NCBI RefSeq assembly: GCF_009857885.1
Contig: NZ_WWER01000008.1
Coordinates: 1 to 64,000 of the forward strand
Direction: 5' to 3'
From: Pusillimonas sp. TS35
GTDB lineage: Bacteria; Pseudomonadota; Gammaproteobacteria; Burkholderiales; Burkholderiaceae_B
DNA length: 64,000 bases
A model generated the notes under the pieces. The model made no database searches. It worked only from the letters and a program-made list of their open reading frames with translations, and was not told the origin of the DNA. Shown here in pieces: positions 36,611 to 44,227 of the stretch. How positions within the stretch are numbered: the first letter of the stretch is position 1; the number at the start of each line of letters is the position of its first letter. A program made the position numbers and the translations under genes.

Positions 36611-36924
36611 TCTGAGTATCCATTTATGTGCCTTGTAATGGATTTTCAGGGCTTTCGACGCTTGCTGGATTGACCTACATCAACCGCATAAACCATTGAA
36701 AGAAAATGGTTTTTTACTCTGCATAGCTTATAGTAAGCAGCACCATTTTAGCCGACGAAAATTAACCAAGCATTAAGACAAGCCAACAAAGGGATTATTT
36801 TGCATCGAAGCATTAAGCCTGTCCGCCAGCACCTCGCGACCATGCATGCTGCTGCATAACAGTGCTCAATCAGACCGGCGAATTACAGCAAACGTGCGGT
36901 GAACGCCAAGCATGGCCAGCAACG
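36611..36924 (-). promoter_or_regulatory. ttr promoter region
   Basis: This intergenic stretch holds the FNR-like box (36670-36683) and, on the minus strand, a -10-like GAAAAT at 36647-36642, spaced as in class II FNR promoters with a start near 36635. Nothing else was identified in 36684-36924. Confidence 0.6.
36670..36683 (-). promoter_or_regulatory. FNR/Anr box of ttrBCA
   Basis: TTGAC-CTAC-ATCAA matches TTGAT-N4-ATCAA at nine of ten positions and lies 60 bases before the ttrB start, consistent with activation by FNR or Anr when oxygen is absent. Confidence 0.75.
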
Positions 36925-37404
36925 TCACCCCCGCCGCGCATCCTCAATTGCCGCGATGTCTATTTTCACCATGCCCATCATGGCAGCGAAGGCGCGTTTG
37001 GCGGCAGCAATATCCGGATCGGTGATGGCATCCATGAGCGCGCGCGGAGTGATCTGCCAACAGACGCCCCATTTGTCCCGGCACCAACCGCAGGCGACCT
37101 CTTCGCCACCATTGTCGACAATGGTGGCCCATAGGCGGTCGGTTTCGGCCTGGTCGTCGGTGGCCACCTGGAAGGAGAAGGCTTCAGTGTGCGTGACGTT
37201 CGGGCCACCATTCAAGCCCAGACAAGGGACGCCCATCACGGTGAACTCAACCGTCAGGATATCGCCCTGCTTTCCCGAGGGATAATCGCCAGGCGCATGG
37301 TGGACAGCCGTCACGGCGCTGTCCGGAAAGGTGGCGGCATAGAAGGTCGCGGCCTCCAGCGCGCTGCGGTCGTACCAAAGGCAGACGGTGTTTTTGCACA
37401 TCAT
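36925..37404 (-). CDS. VOC-superfamily PhnB/3-dmu-9_3-mt-like protein
   Basis: This 159-residue protein has the PhnB-like VOC (glyoxalase-type) fold: opening CLWYDRSALEAATFYAATFPDS, then YPSGKQGDILTVEFTVMGVPCLGLNGGP, FSFQVATDDQAETDRLWATIVDNGG and the closing CGWCRDKWGVCWQITPRALMDAI. Members are small dimeric proteins sometimes annotated as methyltransferases; their enzymatic role is mostly unknown. The start is the ATG at 37404 (37401 is equivalent). It is not obviously linked to ttr or pha. Confidence 0.8.
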   Translation of the reverse strand: MMCKNTVCLWYDRSALEAATFYAATFPDSAVTAVHHAPGDYPSGKQGDILTVEFTVMGVPCLGLNGGPNVTHTEAFSFQVATDDQAETDRLWATIVDNGGEEVACGWCRDKWGVCWQITPRALMDAITDPDIAAAKRAFAAMMGMVKIDIAAIEDARRG

Positions 37405-37649
37405 CACGGCTCTCCCCTATAGGCATGGATGCGCAAGCGCAAGCCATGAAGTCTATTGGGATCGCCGCAGCAATTTATGTACCGGGAGGCACGCGACGCT
37501 CATGCACGCGGCAAACTCAATGCCTGAGTGCGCGGCGGACTCAGCATGCATAAATATGGAGCGTGCGGCCCCTCGCGGAGGCGAAAAGCGCAGTAGGGGA
37601 TGCCCGCGCGGCGCCTCGAGATGCCACGCGAACACACAGCACTTATGCG

Positions 37650-38396
37650 TCAATACATATGCTGCCCGCCATTCATGGCGACGTTGCTGCCCGTCATGAA
37701 GGCGGCTGCATCACTGGCAATGAAGGCAATAAGCGCAGCGATTTCCTGGGGTTGGCCAAGGCGGCCGACGGGAATGCCGGCGATGATTTTCTGGCGTACG
37801 TCTTCAGGTACGGCCATGACCATCTGCGTGGCCAGATAGCCAGGCGAAACGGTATTGACTGTTATGCCTTTGCGCGCCACTTCCTGCGCCAACGCCTTGG
37901 TGAAGCCATGAATACCCGCTTTGGCGGCGGAATAGTTGGTCTGGCCGAACTGGCCTTTGCTGCCATTGATAGACGAAATATTGATAATGCGGCCCCAACC
38001 GCGTTCAACCATGCCATCCAGGAAAGGCTTGGTGACGTTGAACATGGAATCCAGATTGGTTCGCAGAACGGCATCCCAGCTATCCTTGTCCAGCTTACGC
38101 AAGGTGGCGTCACGCGTGATGCCGGCGTTGTTGACCAGGATATCGACCTGCCTACCGTCATGTTTCAGTGCCTGGGCCAACGCCTGCGTGGACGCGTAGT
38201 CGGCGACATCCACAGGATAGGACGCGAAGGTATACCCCTGCTCCGCCTGCTTTTCGAGCCAAGCCTGCATGCCGGTATTGCCCGCCATGTGGGTAATGAT
38301 GACGGCGTGGCCGGCGTCGTACAAAGCGCGCGCCGTGGCTTCGCCCAGGCCGCGGTTACCGCCCGTCACAAGCGCGGTACGTTGCGTGATGCTCAT
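37650..38396 (-). CDS. phaB: Acetoacetyl-CoA reductase
   Basis: This 248-residue short-chain dehydrogenase reduces acetoacetyl-CoA to (R)-3-hydroxybutyryl-CoA with NADPH, the monomer for polyhydroxybutyrate. The cofactor motif TGGNRGLG is at residues 11-18, NNAG at 89-92, and the catalytic Ser near 142 with Tyr155-xxx-Lys159. The family-typical NINGSKGQFGQTNYS-like stretch (SSINGSKGQFGQTNYS) and the end GGQHMY match PhaB well. I chose the ATG at 38396, preceded by AAGGAA; the frame is open further upstream. It follows phaC by 65 bases. Confidence 0.95.
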   Translation of the reverse strand: MSITQRTALVTGGNRGLGEATARALYDAGHAVIITHMAGNTGMQAWLEKQAEQGYTFASYPVDVADYASTQALAQALKHDGRQVDILVNNAGITRDATLRKLDKDSWDAVLRTNLDSMFNVTKPFLDGMVERGWGRIINISSINGSKGQFGQTNYSAAKAGIHGFTKALAQEVARKGITVNTVSPGYLATQMVMAVPEDVRQKIIAGIPVGRLGQPQEIAALIAFIASDAAAFMTGSNVAMNGGQHMY

Positions 38397-38438
38397 CCTT
38401 GTTTCCTTATGGGTTGCGATAAAAACCAGTGGAGCGGG

Positions 38439-38454
38439 CAGCCCGGCCGGGCTG
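38439..38454. repeat. Palindrome in the phaC-phaB gap
   Basis: CAGCCCGGCCGGGCTG is a perfect 16-base palindrome within the 65-base gap. It may form a cruciform or mRNA hairpin that tunes phaB expression; no T-run follows. Confidence 0.4.
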
Positions 38455-38461
38455 TCGCAGC

Positions 38462-40207
38462 TTACTTTGCCAGCACGTACTCGCCGGGCGCATCGCAGAG
38501 CACACGGTAGCCTTTGCCAGCGGCACCCATGCGCGGCGGCTTGACGGAGGAGCCCGAACGAGCCCCAAGCCAATCGAGCCACGCCGGCCACCACGACCCT
38601 TGCTGGACAGCGGTCTCGGCCTGCCATTCCTCTGAAGAATTATGCGCATCGCCCCGCGCGGGGCGGGTCGTGATCTGGTATTGGCGGCCTGCCCGGCCTG
38701 GCTCGCTGACAATACCGGCGTTATGGCCGCCGCTGGTCAGCACAAAGGTTATTTCGGCCGGCGACAGGTGATGCAGCTTGTACACGGAGCGCCAAGGGGC
38801 AACGTGGTCTGCTGTCGTGCCCACACAGAAAATGGGCCAATCGATGCTGGTCAACGAAACCAGCCTGCCCTGGGACACATAGCGATTGTTGCTGAGATCA
38901 TTATTGAGAAACAGCCGCCGCAAATACTGCGTATGCATGGCCGCCGGCATGCGCGTGGCATCGGCGTTCCATGCCATCAGGTCGTTCATGGGGCGGCGGT
39001 CGCCCAGCATGTACACATTGACCAACCGCGACCACAGCAAGTCATAAGAGCGCAACATCTGGAAAGCGCCGGCCATCTGGTCAGAACGCAGATAGCCGAC
39101 TTCATTCATCTGCGCTTCCAGCAAGGTGATCTGGCTTTCGTCGATGAACAGTGCCAGTTCGCCGGGCTCGCTGAAATCCGTCTGGGCAGCGAACAGGGTA
39201 AGCGAAGCCAGGCGTTCGTCATCATCGCGCGCCATGGCGGCCGCGGCAATGGACAACAAGGTGCCACCCAGACAGTAGCCGGTGGCATGCACTTTGCGGC
39301 CTGGCACGATTGTGTTGACGGCCTCGAGCGCGGCATACACGCCCAGCGCCAGGTAGTCGTCCATCCCCAGGTCGCGATCCTCCGCGTCGGGGTTTTTCCA
39401 GGAAATGCAAAAGACGGTATAGCCGTTGTCGACCAGGTACTTAATCAGCGAGTTATGCGGCGACAAGTCGAGGATGTAATACTTCATGATCCATGCCGGC
39501 ACGATCAACACCGGCTCGGGGTGCACCGTGCCAGTGGTCGGTGCGTACTGGATGAGCTCGATAAGCCGGTTGCGGAACACGACCTTGCCCGGCGTGACTG
39601 CCACGTCGCGGCCAGGCACGAACTTCTCGGCCCCGACAGGTGGATCGCCCGCCACCCGGCGCTGGATGTCTTGGACCAGATGCTGCAGCCCCCGCGCCAG
39701 ATTGGCGCCCCCTTCCGCCAGCGTTCTGTCCAGCACGACAGGGTTGGTGAGCAAGAAATTGCCAGGCGAGAACATATCCAGCCACTGCCTGATGCCAAAC
39801 GCAACCACCTGCTCGTGGTGCCGGCTGACACCGCTTACGCCGTGCGTAGCTTCTTTCCACCAACGCTCTTGCGCCAGGAAAGTGAGCCGGAGCTGATCGA
39901 ATGGCCATCTGTCCCAAGCCGGATCTTTGAAACGCCGGTCTTCGGACGCATTGCCCGCGCCTGGCACTTGCGCGTAACAATCAGCGGCCATTTGACCCAT
40001 GCAATGCGCCCATTGCTGCGACTGCGTGATGGCCAGTTGCCCCAGTGCCAATTGCTTGCCCGGGCTGGCGCCCAGGTGGCCTGCCCAGTCGAGCAGGGCC
40101 AGCCACTGCGCAATAGGCGACAGCGACAAGAACCTCCGCGCCCAGAATGCGCGGGCGGCGGAATCCAACTGTTCGGCATTGATTTGGACACCGGGTTGCG
40201 TTGACAT
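38462..40207 (-). CDS. phaC: Class I poly(3-hydroxyalkanoate) synthase
   Basis: This 581-residue polymerase joins (R)-3-hydroxyacyl-CoA into PHA on granules. An N-terminal helical domain is followed by the alpha/beta hydrolase catalytic domain with the lipase-like box GYCLGG, whose nucleophile is C312. The conserved Asp is in TTADHVAPWRSVY and the general-base His in LTSGGHNAGIV. Length and signatures fit the class I enzyme of Cupriavidus, which acts without a second subunit. It is followed by phaB; no beta-ketothiolase gene is in the window. Confidence 0.96.
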   Translation of the reverse strand: MSTQPGVQINAEQLDSAARAFWARRFLSLSPIAQWLALLDWAGHLGASPGKQLALGQLAITQSQQWAHCMGQMAADCYAQVPGAGNASEDRRFKDPAWDRWPFDQLRLTFLAQERWWKEATHGVSGVSRHHEQVVAFGIRQWLDMFSPGNFLLTNPVVLDRTLAEGGANLARGLQHLVQDIQRRVAGDPPVGAEKFVPGRDVAVTPGKVVFRNRLIELIQYAPTTGTVHPEPVLIVPAWIMKYYILDLSPHNSLIKYLVDNGYTVFCISWKNPDAEDRDLGMDDYLALGVYAALEAVNTIVPGRKVHATGYCLGGTLLSIAAAAMARDDDERLASLTLFAAQTDFSEPGELALFIDESQITLLEAQMNEVGYLRSDQMAGAFQMLRSYDLLWSRLVNVYMLGDRRPMNDLMAWNADATRMPAAMHTQYLRRLFLNNDLSNNRYVSQGRLVSLTSIDWPIFCVGTTADHVAPWRSVYKLHHLSPAEITFVLTSGGHNAGIVSEPGRAGRQYQITTRPARGDAHNSSEEWQAETAVQQGSWWPAWLDWLGARSGSSVKPPRMGAAGKGYRVLCDAPGEYVLAK

Positions 40208-40333
40208 GCTTGATTTCCTTTTCCGCGATCAGCGGCTGAATGGAACAACGGTGACACTCATTGATGATACATCGCGGCGCGACCTCCAATGTTGCGCTGC
40301 CGCAAGCATGCGTACTTCAAATAAGTTTTGGTT

Positions 40334-40352
40334 GATAATAGATCTCATTATC
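40334..40352 (+). promoter_or_regulatory. Fur box upstream of the DUF4198 gene
   Basis: GATAATAGATCTCATTATC matches the 19-base Fur consensus at 14 positions, with both outer hexamers GATAAT and ATTATC exact. It ends 63 bases before the DUF4198 start, so it is well placed to overlap that promoter; phaC on the other side starts 127 bases away. Confidence 0.8.
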
Positions 40353-40415
40353 GATAAGCTATCGCCGCTGGGCGCCACCAACCGCCCTCTTTTTCTTATC
40401 CCGAAGGAGCTTTCC

Positions 40416-41150
40416 ATGCAACATCGCCTGTGCCTACTCGCCGCCGCAATCCTCCTTTCCTCCAGCGCGCAGGCGCACCAGATCTGGGTCGAAACACCCG
40501 CCAGCGGGCCGGCCATCATCCGCTTTGGCGAATTTGGCGACAATCTGCGCGAAGCCTCGCCGGGTTTGCTTGACATGTTTGGCGCCCCCAGCGCAACGCT
40601 GCTGTCCGGTCAAGCGGCCAAACCACTTACAGTCACCAAAACTGCCGACGGCTTTGCACTTTCCGCCCGGCCGGCCAACGGCGACAGCATCGTGGCCGAA
40701 GACGCCGCCTTCCCGTTGCACACTTCCAAGGTCAATGGCAAAGAGGTAGTGAACTGGTACTGGCCAGCCGCCCGCTACGTCTCGGGCACCGGGGCGCATG
40801 CTGCAAAGCTGGCGCTTGACGCCGTGCCCACCGCTACCGCCGGCGAATTCCACATCACCCTCAAAGGGCAGCCGCTGGCCGATGCCAAAGTGAACATCCA
40901 GGTGCAGTCAGGCTGGGGCAAGCAAGCTCATACAAACAAGCAGGGCTTGGTACGCTTCGACTTGCCATGGCAAGGGCAGTATGTACTTGAGGTCATCCAT
41001 ACCGATAGCACCCCCGGCGAGCGCTCCACTTCAGAGGGGCCGCAGCACTATGACAGCATCAGGTACGTGACAACGTTGGCCTTCAACAAGCCCGACGGTG
41101 TGCCAACGCTGCCTGCGGGCCCAGCCCTCGCGCCCAACAAGCGCAAATAA
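40416..41150 (+). CDS. Periplasmic DUF4198 protein, Fur-controlled
   Basis: This 244-residue protein has a signal peptide (LCLLAAAILLSSSAQA), and the mature protein begins with a histidine (AHQIWVE), a pattern common in the DUF4198/NikM-like family linked to metal uptake. It has a carboxypeptidase-regulatory-like fold near residues 140-200 (GEFHITLKGQPLADAKVNIQVQSGWGKQAHTNKQGLVRFDLPWQGQYVLEV). GAAGGAGC gives a good ribosome-binding site. The adjoining Fur box suggests iron-repressed expression. The function is unknown; relatives accompany Ni, Co or Fe transporters. It stands alone before tRNA-Gly copy 2. Confidence 0.82.
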   Translation: MQHRLCLLAAAILLSSSAQAHQIWVETPASGPAIIRFGEFGDNLREASPGLLDMFGAPSATLLSGQAAKPLTVTKTADGFALSARPANGDSIVAEDAAFPLHTSKVNGKEVVNWYWPAARYVSGTGAHAAKLALDAVPTATAGEFHITLKGQPLADAKVNIQVQSGWGKQAHTNKQGLVRFDLPWQGQYVLEVIHTDSTPGERSTSEGPQHYDSIRYVTTLAFNKPDGVPTLPAGPALAPNKRK

Positions 41151-41245
41151 CGGGGGTAAGACCCACGCAGCCACGCCAGGAGCGGCCCGCCTAGCGCCTA
41201 TCCAGCCAGCAAGGCCGTTCATTTACATGGCCTAAAAAAACCTGC

Positions 41246-41251
41246 TATAAT
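41246..41251 (+). promoter_or_regulatory. -10 element of tRNA-Gly copy 2
   Basis: TATAAT lies 42 bases before the tRNA. The -35 candidate TTACAT at 41223-41228 has the ideal 17-base spacer but a weak match. Confidence 0.55.
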
Positions 41252-41292
41252 TATTTTCTTCGCTGCTACGGCAACCTTGCATCAGCAGCTGC

Positions 41293-41368
41293 GCGGGAAT
41301 AGCTCAGTTGGTAGAGCGCAACCTTGCCAAGGTTGAGGTCGCGAGTTCGAGACTCGTTTCCCGCTCCA
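41293..41368 (+). tRNA. tRNA-Gly(GCC), copy 2
   Basis: This is identical over all 76 bases to the gene at 24914-24989, including anticodon GCC and encoded CCA. The two tRNAs lie about 16.4 kb apart in the same orientation and bound a stretch rich in accessory genes. Confidence 0.97.
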
Positions 41369-41375
41369 AGATTTT

Positions 41376-41408
41376 AAAAAGGCCCAAACTTCGGTTTTGG
41401 GCCTTTTT
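41376..41408 (+). terminator. Terminator of tRNA-Gly copy 2
   Basis: A 13-bp stem (arms 41376-41388 and 41396-41408; core GGCCCAAA/TTTGGGCC) is followed by T-rich sequence. Confidence 0.9.
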
Positions 41409-41596
41409 TGTTTTGGGTCGCATCCATCGGAAGCCGCATTCAGCCATCGAATTTCGTGCTCGCTTCTTGGGCTGCGCTCAAGGCGGGCGGATACGCTGGC
41501 GGATGGCGCGTCGCGGTTTCACCGCGCAGATGCGGACATCACCGGCACCCCGTCCTATCGAAATGATGATCGGCATTGCACATTTTTGCGACCATA

Positions 41597-41613
41597 ATGT
41601 TATGTTATAACAT
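41597..41613 (+). promoter_or_regulatory. Zur box upstream of the rpmJ operon
   Basis: The 17-base core ATGTTATGTTATAACAT matches the enterobacterial Zur consensus ATGTTATANTATAACAT at 15 of 16 defined positions, and the wider AATGTTAT-N3-ATAACATT is a perfect palindrome (41596-41614). TATAAC inside the box could be the -10 element, so Zn-loaded Zur would block RNA polymerase. A second L36 gene as first reading frame downstream is the classic Zur target. Confidence 0.88.
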
Positions 41614-41826
41614 TGCTTTTTATGCGGTTAATTCCAAGCAACTGTTATAGGGCCGCTCACGCGGCTCACTGCCCAATGATCGCGCCGAAGAGAGCCCACC
41701 CCTTCATCGCACATACCTGCTCTTCGTTAACACTTCGCGCAAGCAAGCTTCGTTTCACGTTCCTATAAAGGCTCCACCATGACGCCATCCTGTTGATTCT
41801 TCCAATGTATTCATGAAGGAGCCCTC

Positions 41827-41973
41827 TTGAAAGTCCTCTCTTCCCTGAAAGACGCCAAAGCCCGCCACCGTGATTGCCAGGTGGTGCGCCGGCGCGGTCG
41901 TATTTACGTCATCTGCAAGTCCAACCCACGGTTCAAAGCCCGCCAGGGTGGCGCCAAGAACAGGAACGCCTGA
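41827..41973 (+). CDS. rpmJ: Ribosomal protein L36, zinc-free (type B) paralogue
   Basis: This 48-residue protein begins [20 protein letters not shown] and contains the [21 protein letters not shown] core typical of L36 type B. It keeps C17 and C30 but lacks the full Cys-x2-Cys...Cys...His zinc set of standard L36, marking it as the C-minus form made when zinc is scarce so that zinc is not locked in ribosomes. It starts with TTG, preceded by AAGGAG. The stop overlaps the next start (TGATG). A Zur box lies 213 bases upstream. Confidence 0.93.
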   Translation: MKVLSSLKDAKARHRDCQVVRRRGRIYVICKSNPRFKARQGGAKNRNA

Positions 41974-43094
41974 TGCGCCGCCTTGATGTCGCTGTTGTAG
42001 GCGCCGGCGCGGCTGGCATAGGCATGGCGCTGGCACTTCAGAAGGTGCCCGGGCTGAAATTCGGCGTACTGGAAGCCGGCCGTGTGGGCGAATCCTTCCG
42101 TTGCTGGCCGGCCCAGACCCGTTTCATTACCCCCTCCTTTCACAGCAACCCCTTTGGCCTTGCCGACCTGAACGCCGTGAACGAGCTCAGTTCACCAGCC
42201 ATCCACTCAGGGGCCGAGCACCTCAGCGGCCGGCAATATGCCGATTACCTCACCTTCATCGCCCAGGGGCATGCATTGCCCATTGCTGGCAATTGCAAGG
42301 TCGAGGCCGTGAGAGCCCTGCCAGGCGAGGGTTTCATCCTGGACACACCCAAGAGCAAGCTGCATACGGACTTTCTGATATGGGCGACCGGAGAGTTCAT
42401 GTTTCCCGATCTGGCGCCTTTCCCAGGCGCGCAGTGGTGCCCGCATTATGCACAAGTGGCCGACTGGGCCTCGTTCAAGGCCCGCCGCTACACAGTGATT
42501 GGCGGCTACGAAAGCGGGGTGGACGCAGCCGTAAACCTGGTCAGGCTTGGGCGCAAGGTGCGGCTGCTCACCCGCAAGTCGACGTGGGATCCGCAAGCAC
42601 CGCACGACCCCAGCCTGTCGCTCTCACCATACAGCCGCCAGCGGCTCTACGAAGCGGTGGACACCGGACGACTGGACATCTTGTTCGGCGTGGACGTGAT
42701 CGGCGTGACGCGAAATGACAATGACGGGTTTCGCGTACACGCGGGGGACGGCCGATACTGGGACGAAAAGCAGCCACCGATCCTCGGAACAGGGTTCGTC
42801 AAAGGCGGAGGTGCGCAGCAAATCGCCCCGCTCTGGGGCTGGGACGAAGACGGCCGTGTCCTGCTGTCCGAAGCCGATGAGTCCACCGTCACGCCGGGCC
42901 TGTTTCTTATCGGTCCGCAGGTGCGTCACGATAGCCGCATCTACTGCTTCATCTACAAATTTCGCCAACGCTTTCACCTGATCGCCGAAAGCATCGCGCT
43001 GTGCCTGGACAAGGACACAAGCGCACTGAAAACCGGCTCTGGCGCCTGGGGGCCGTTTGGCAATCTTGAATGCTGCGAGGGTTGTGAATGCTGA
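41973..43094 (+). CDS. FAD/NAD(P)-binding oxidoreductase with Cys-rich C-terminus
   Basis: This 373-residue flavoprotein resembles the CzcO/flavin-monooxygenase group. It has an N-terminal GxGxxG (VVGAGAAGIG, residues 8-17) and a FRCWPAQTRFITPSFHSNPFG segment. A second Rossmann motif lies near 180 (YTVIGGYESGVDAA), with ATG-type and GTGFVKGGG motifs for FAD binding. The last seven residues are CCEGCEC, with four cysteines, which is unusual in the group and looks like a metal-binding tail. The ATG overlaps the rpmJ stop as TGATG, so translation is coupled. Reaction unknown. Confidence 0.82.
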   Translation: MRRLDVAVVGAGAAGIGMALALQKVPGLKFGVLEAGRVGESFRCWPAQTRFITPSFHSNPFGLADLNAVNELSSPAIHSGAEHLSGRQYADYLTFIAQGHALPIAGNCKVEAVRALPGEGFILDTPKSKLHTDFLIWATGEFMFPDLAPFPGAQWCPHYAQVADWASFKARRYTVIGGYESGVDAAVNLVRLGRKVRLLTRKSTWDPQAPHDPSLSLSPYSRQRLYEAVDTGRLDILFGVDVIGVTRNDNDGFRVHAGDGRYWDEKQPPILGTGFVKGGGAQQIAPLWGWDEDGRVLLSEADESTVTPGLFLIGPQVRHDSRIYCFIYKFRQRFHLIAESIALCLDKDTSALKTGSGAWGPFGNLECCEGCEC

Positions 43095-44101
43095 TCACAC
43101 TCAAGAATGCTGTCCATACCTCATGGGTTTCGCTGCTGCTCATCGGCAGCATACTGGTCGGTGCCGTCCTGGGCCAGTTGTGGCCCGCCGCCGGGGCGGT
43201 GCTGGCCGAACAGGTGGATCGCACCCTGCTGGCCCTGGTCGGGCTGATCTTCTTCGGGGTGCGGTTCGAGGCAATTGCGCAAGTGCGGGGCAGCCTGCCC
43301 ACTGTCGCGTTGGCCTTGGCCGCCAACTTCCTGTTCATCCCTGCCATTGGTTACGCCATTGCATCTGTGCTACTACCTGCGCAGCCGCTGTTCATGGTCG
43401 GGCTGATGATTTATTTCATGGCGCCGTGCACAGACTGGTTTCTGGGTTTCACACGCCTGGCCCGCGGGAATGTCGCCCTGGGCACGGCGCTGATTCCCAT
43501 CAATATGGCAACGCAACTACTGCTGTACCCCTTCTACCTTTACTTCTTCACCAGCAGTCTTGTCCAGGTTGAAGCCGGCATCATTGGCGACACGTTGTTG
43601 CACTGGTTTCTGGCGCCTTTCGCTGTTGCCGTCGCTGCCCATTACTGCTTGGGCCAATTGCTGGGCACGGCGCGGCTTGCTCAGGTGCTGCACCGTGCAG
43701 ACCAAGCCATACCCTGGGTTATCGCGCTGCTGGTTACAGAGATTTTCGCAGCCAACATCGCCGTCATTCTCGACCACCGCTCCGTCTTCGCCTGGGTGCT
43801 GCTGGCGGTGTTCATTTTCTTTATCACAACCTTTTTGCTCGGCGAAGGCCTGAGCCGGCTGGCCGGGCTTAGCTACCCCGAACACGCCCTACTCACAATG
43901 ACAATTGCCGCCCGCAATGCGCCCCTGATGCTGGCGGTGACCATGGCCGCGCTTCCTGGCCAGCCGCTGATCTATGCCGCGTTGATCATTGGCATGCTGG
44001 TCGAGTTCCCGCATCTGACTGCGCTGCAGCGGGTACTGCTAGGTCAGCGGCGGCACAAGTCTCAGCCGCCGGCCGGGCTGGCCGGTCGCCCTCTTGCCTG
44101 A
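43088..44101 (+). CDS. ACR3/bile acid:sodium symporter-family transporter
   Basis: This 337-residue membrane protein has about ten hydrophobic segments and belongs to the BART superfamily. The segment MVGLMIYFMAPCTDWFLGFTRLARGN carries the APCT cysteine motif conserved in ACR3 arsenite exporters, followed by ALIPINMATQLLLYP. ACR3-like topology and the conserved Cys suggest export of a thiol-bound or oxyanion substrate, but no ars genes are present. It overlaps the flavoprotein gene by 7 bases, so it is in the same operon under the Zur box. The substrate is unproven. Confidence 0.8.
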   Translation: MLITLKNAVHTSWVSLLLIGSILVGAVLGQLWPAAGAVLAEQVDRTLLALVGLIFFGVRFEAIAQVRGSLPTVALALAANFLFIPAIGYAIASVLLPAQPLFMVGLMIYFMAPCTDWFLGFTRLARGNVALGTALIPINMATQLLLYPFYLYFFTSSLVQVEAGIIGDTLLHWFLAPFAVAVAAHYCLGQLLGTARLAQVLHRADQAIPWVIALLVTEIFAANIAVILDHRSVFAWVLLAVFIFFITTFLLGEGLSRLAGLSYPEHALLTMTIAARNAPLMLAVTMAALPGQPLIYAALIIGMLVEFPHLTALQRVLLGQRRHKSQPPAGLAGRPLA

Positions 44102-44227
44102 CACTTAGGGCGTAACAGGTCGTTGAATATAATCACTCATCGGAAGCCGCCATCTCGCTCAACGCCGATGTACAGGGAGGGTTGGCCGCGGCACCGATAG
44201 CCAATATTCATCGCTTCGGAGGCTAGC

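Larger units (their letters stand above)
41369..41826 (+). other. Non-coding region between tRNA-Gly and rpmJ, with Zur-controlled promoter
   Basis: It begins with the tRNA terminator (41376-41408), then about 180 bases in which nothing was recognised, then the Zur box (41597-41613), and finally an untranslated leader of about 200 bases. A five-codon open frame (MTPSC) starts at 41779 in the leader and could be translated, but no function is shown. Confidence 0.5.

Noticed and set aside
38642-40204. A 520-codon plus-strand frame opposite phaC
   Set aside because: phaC has all catalytic motifs; the opposite frame shows no domain and no ribosome-binding site.
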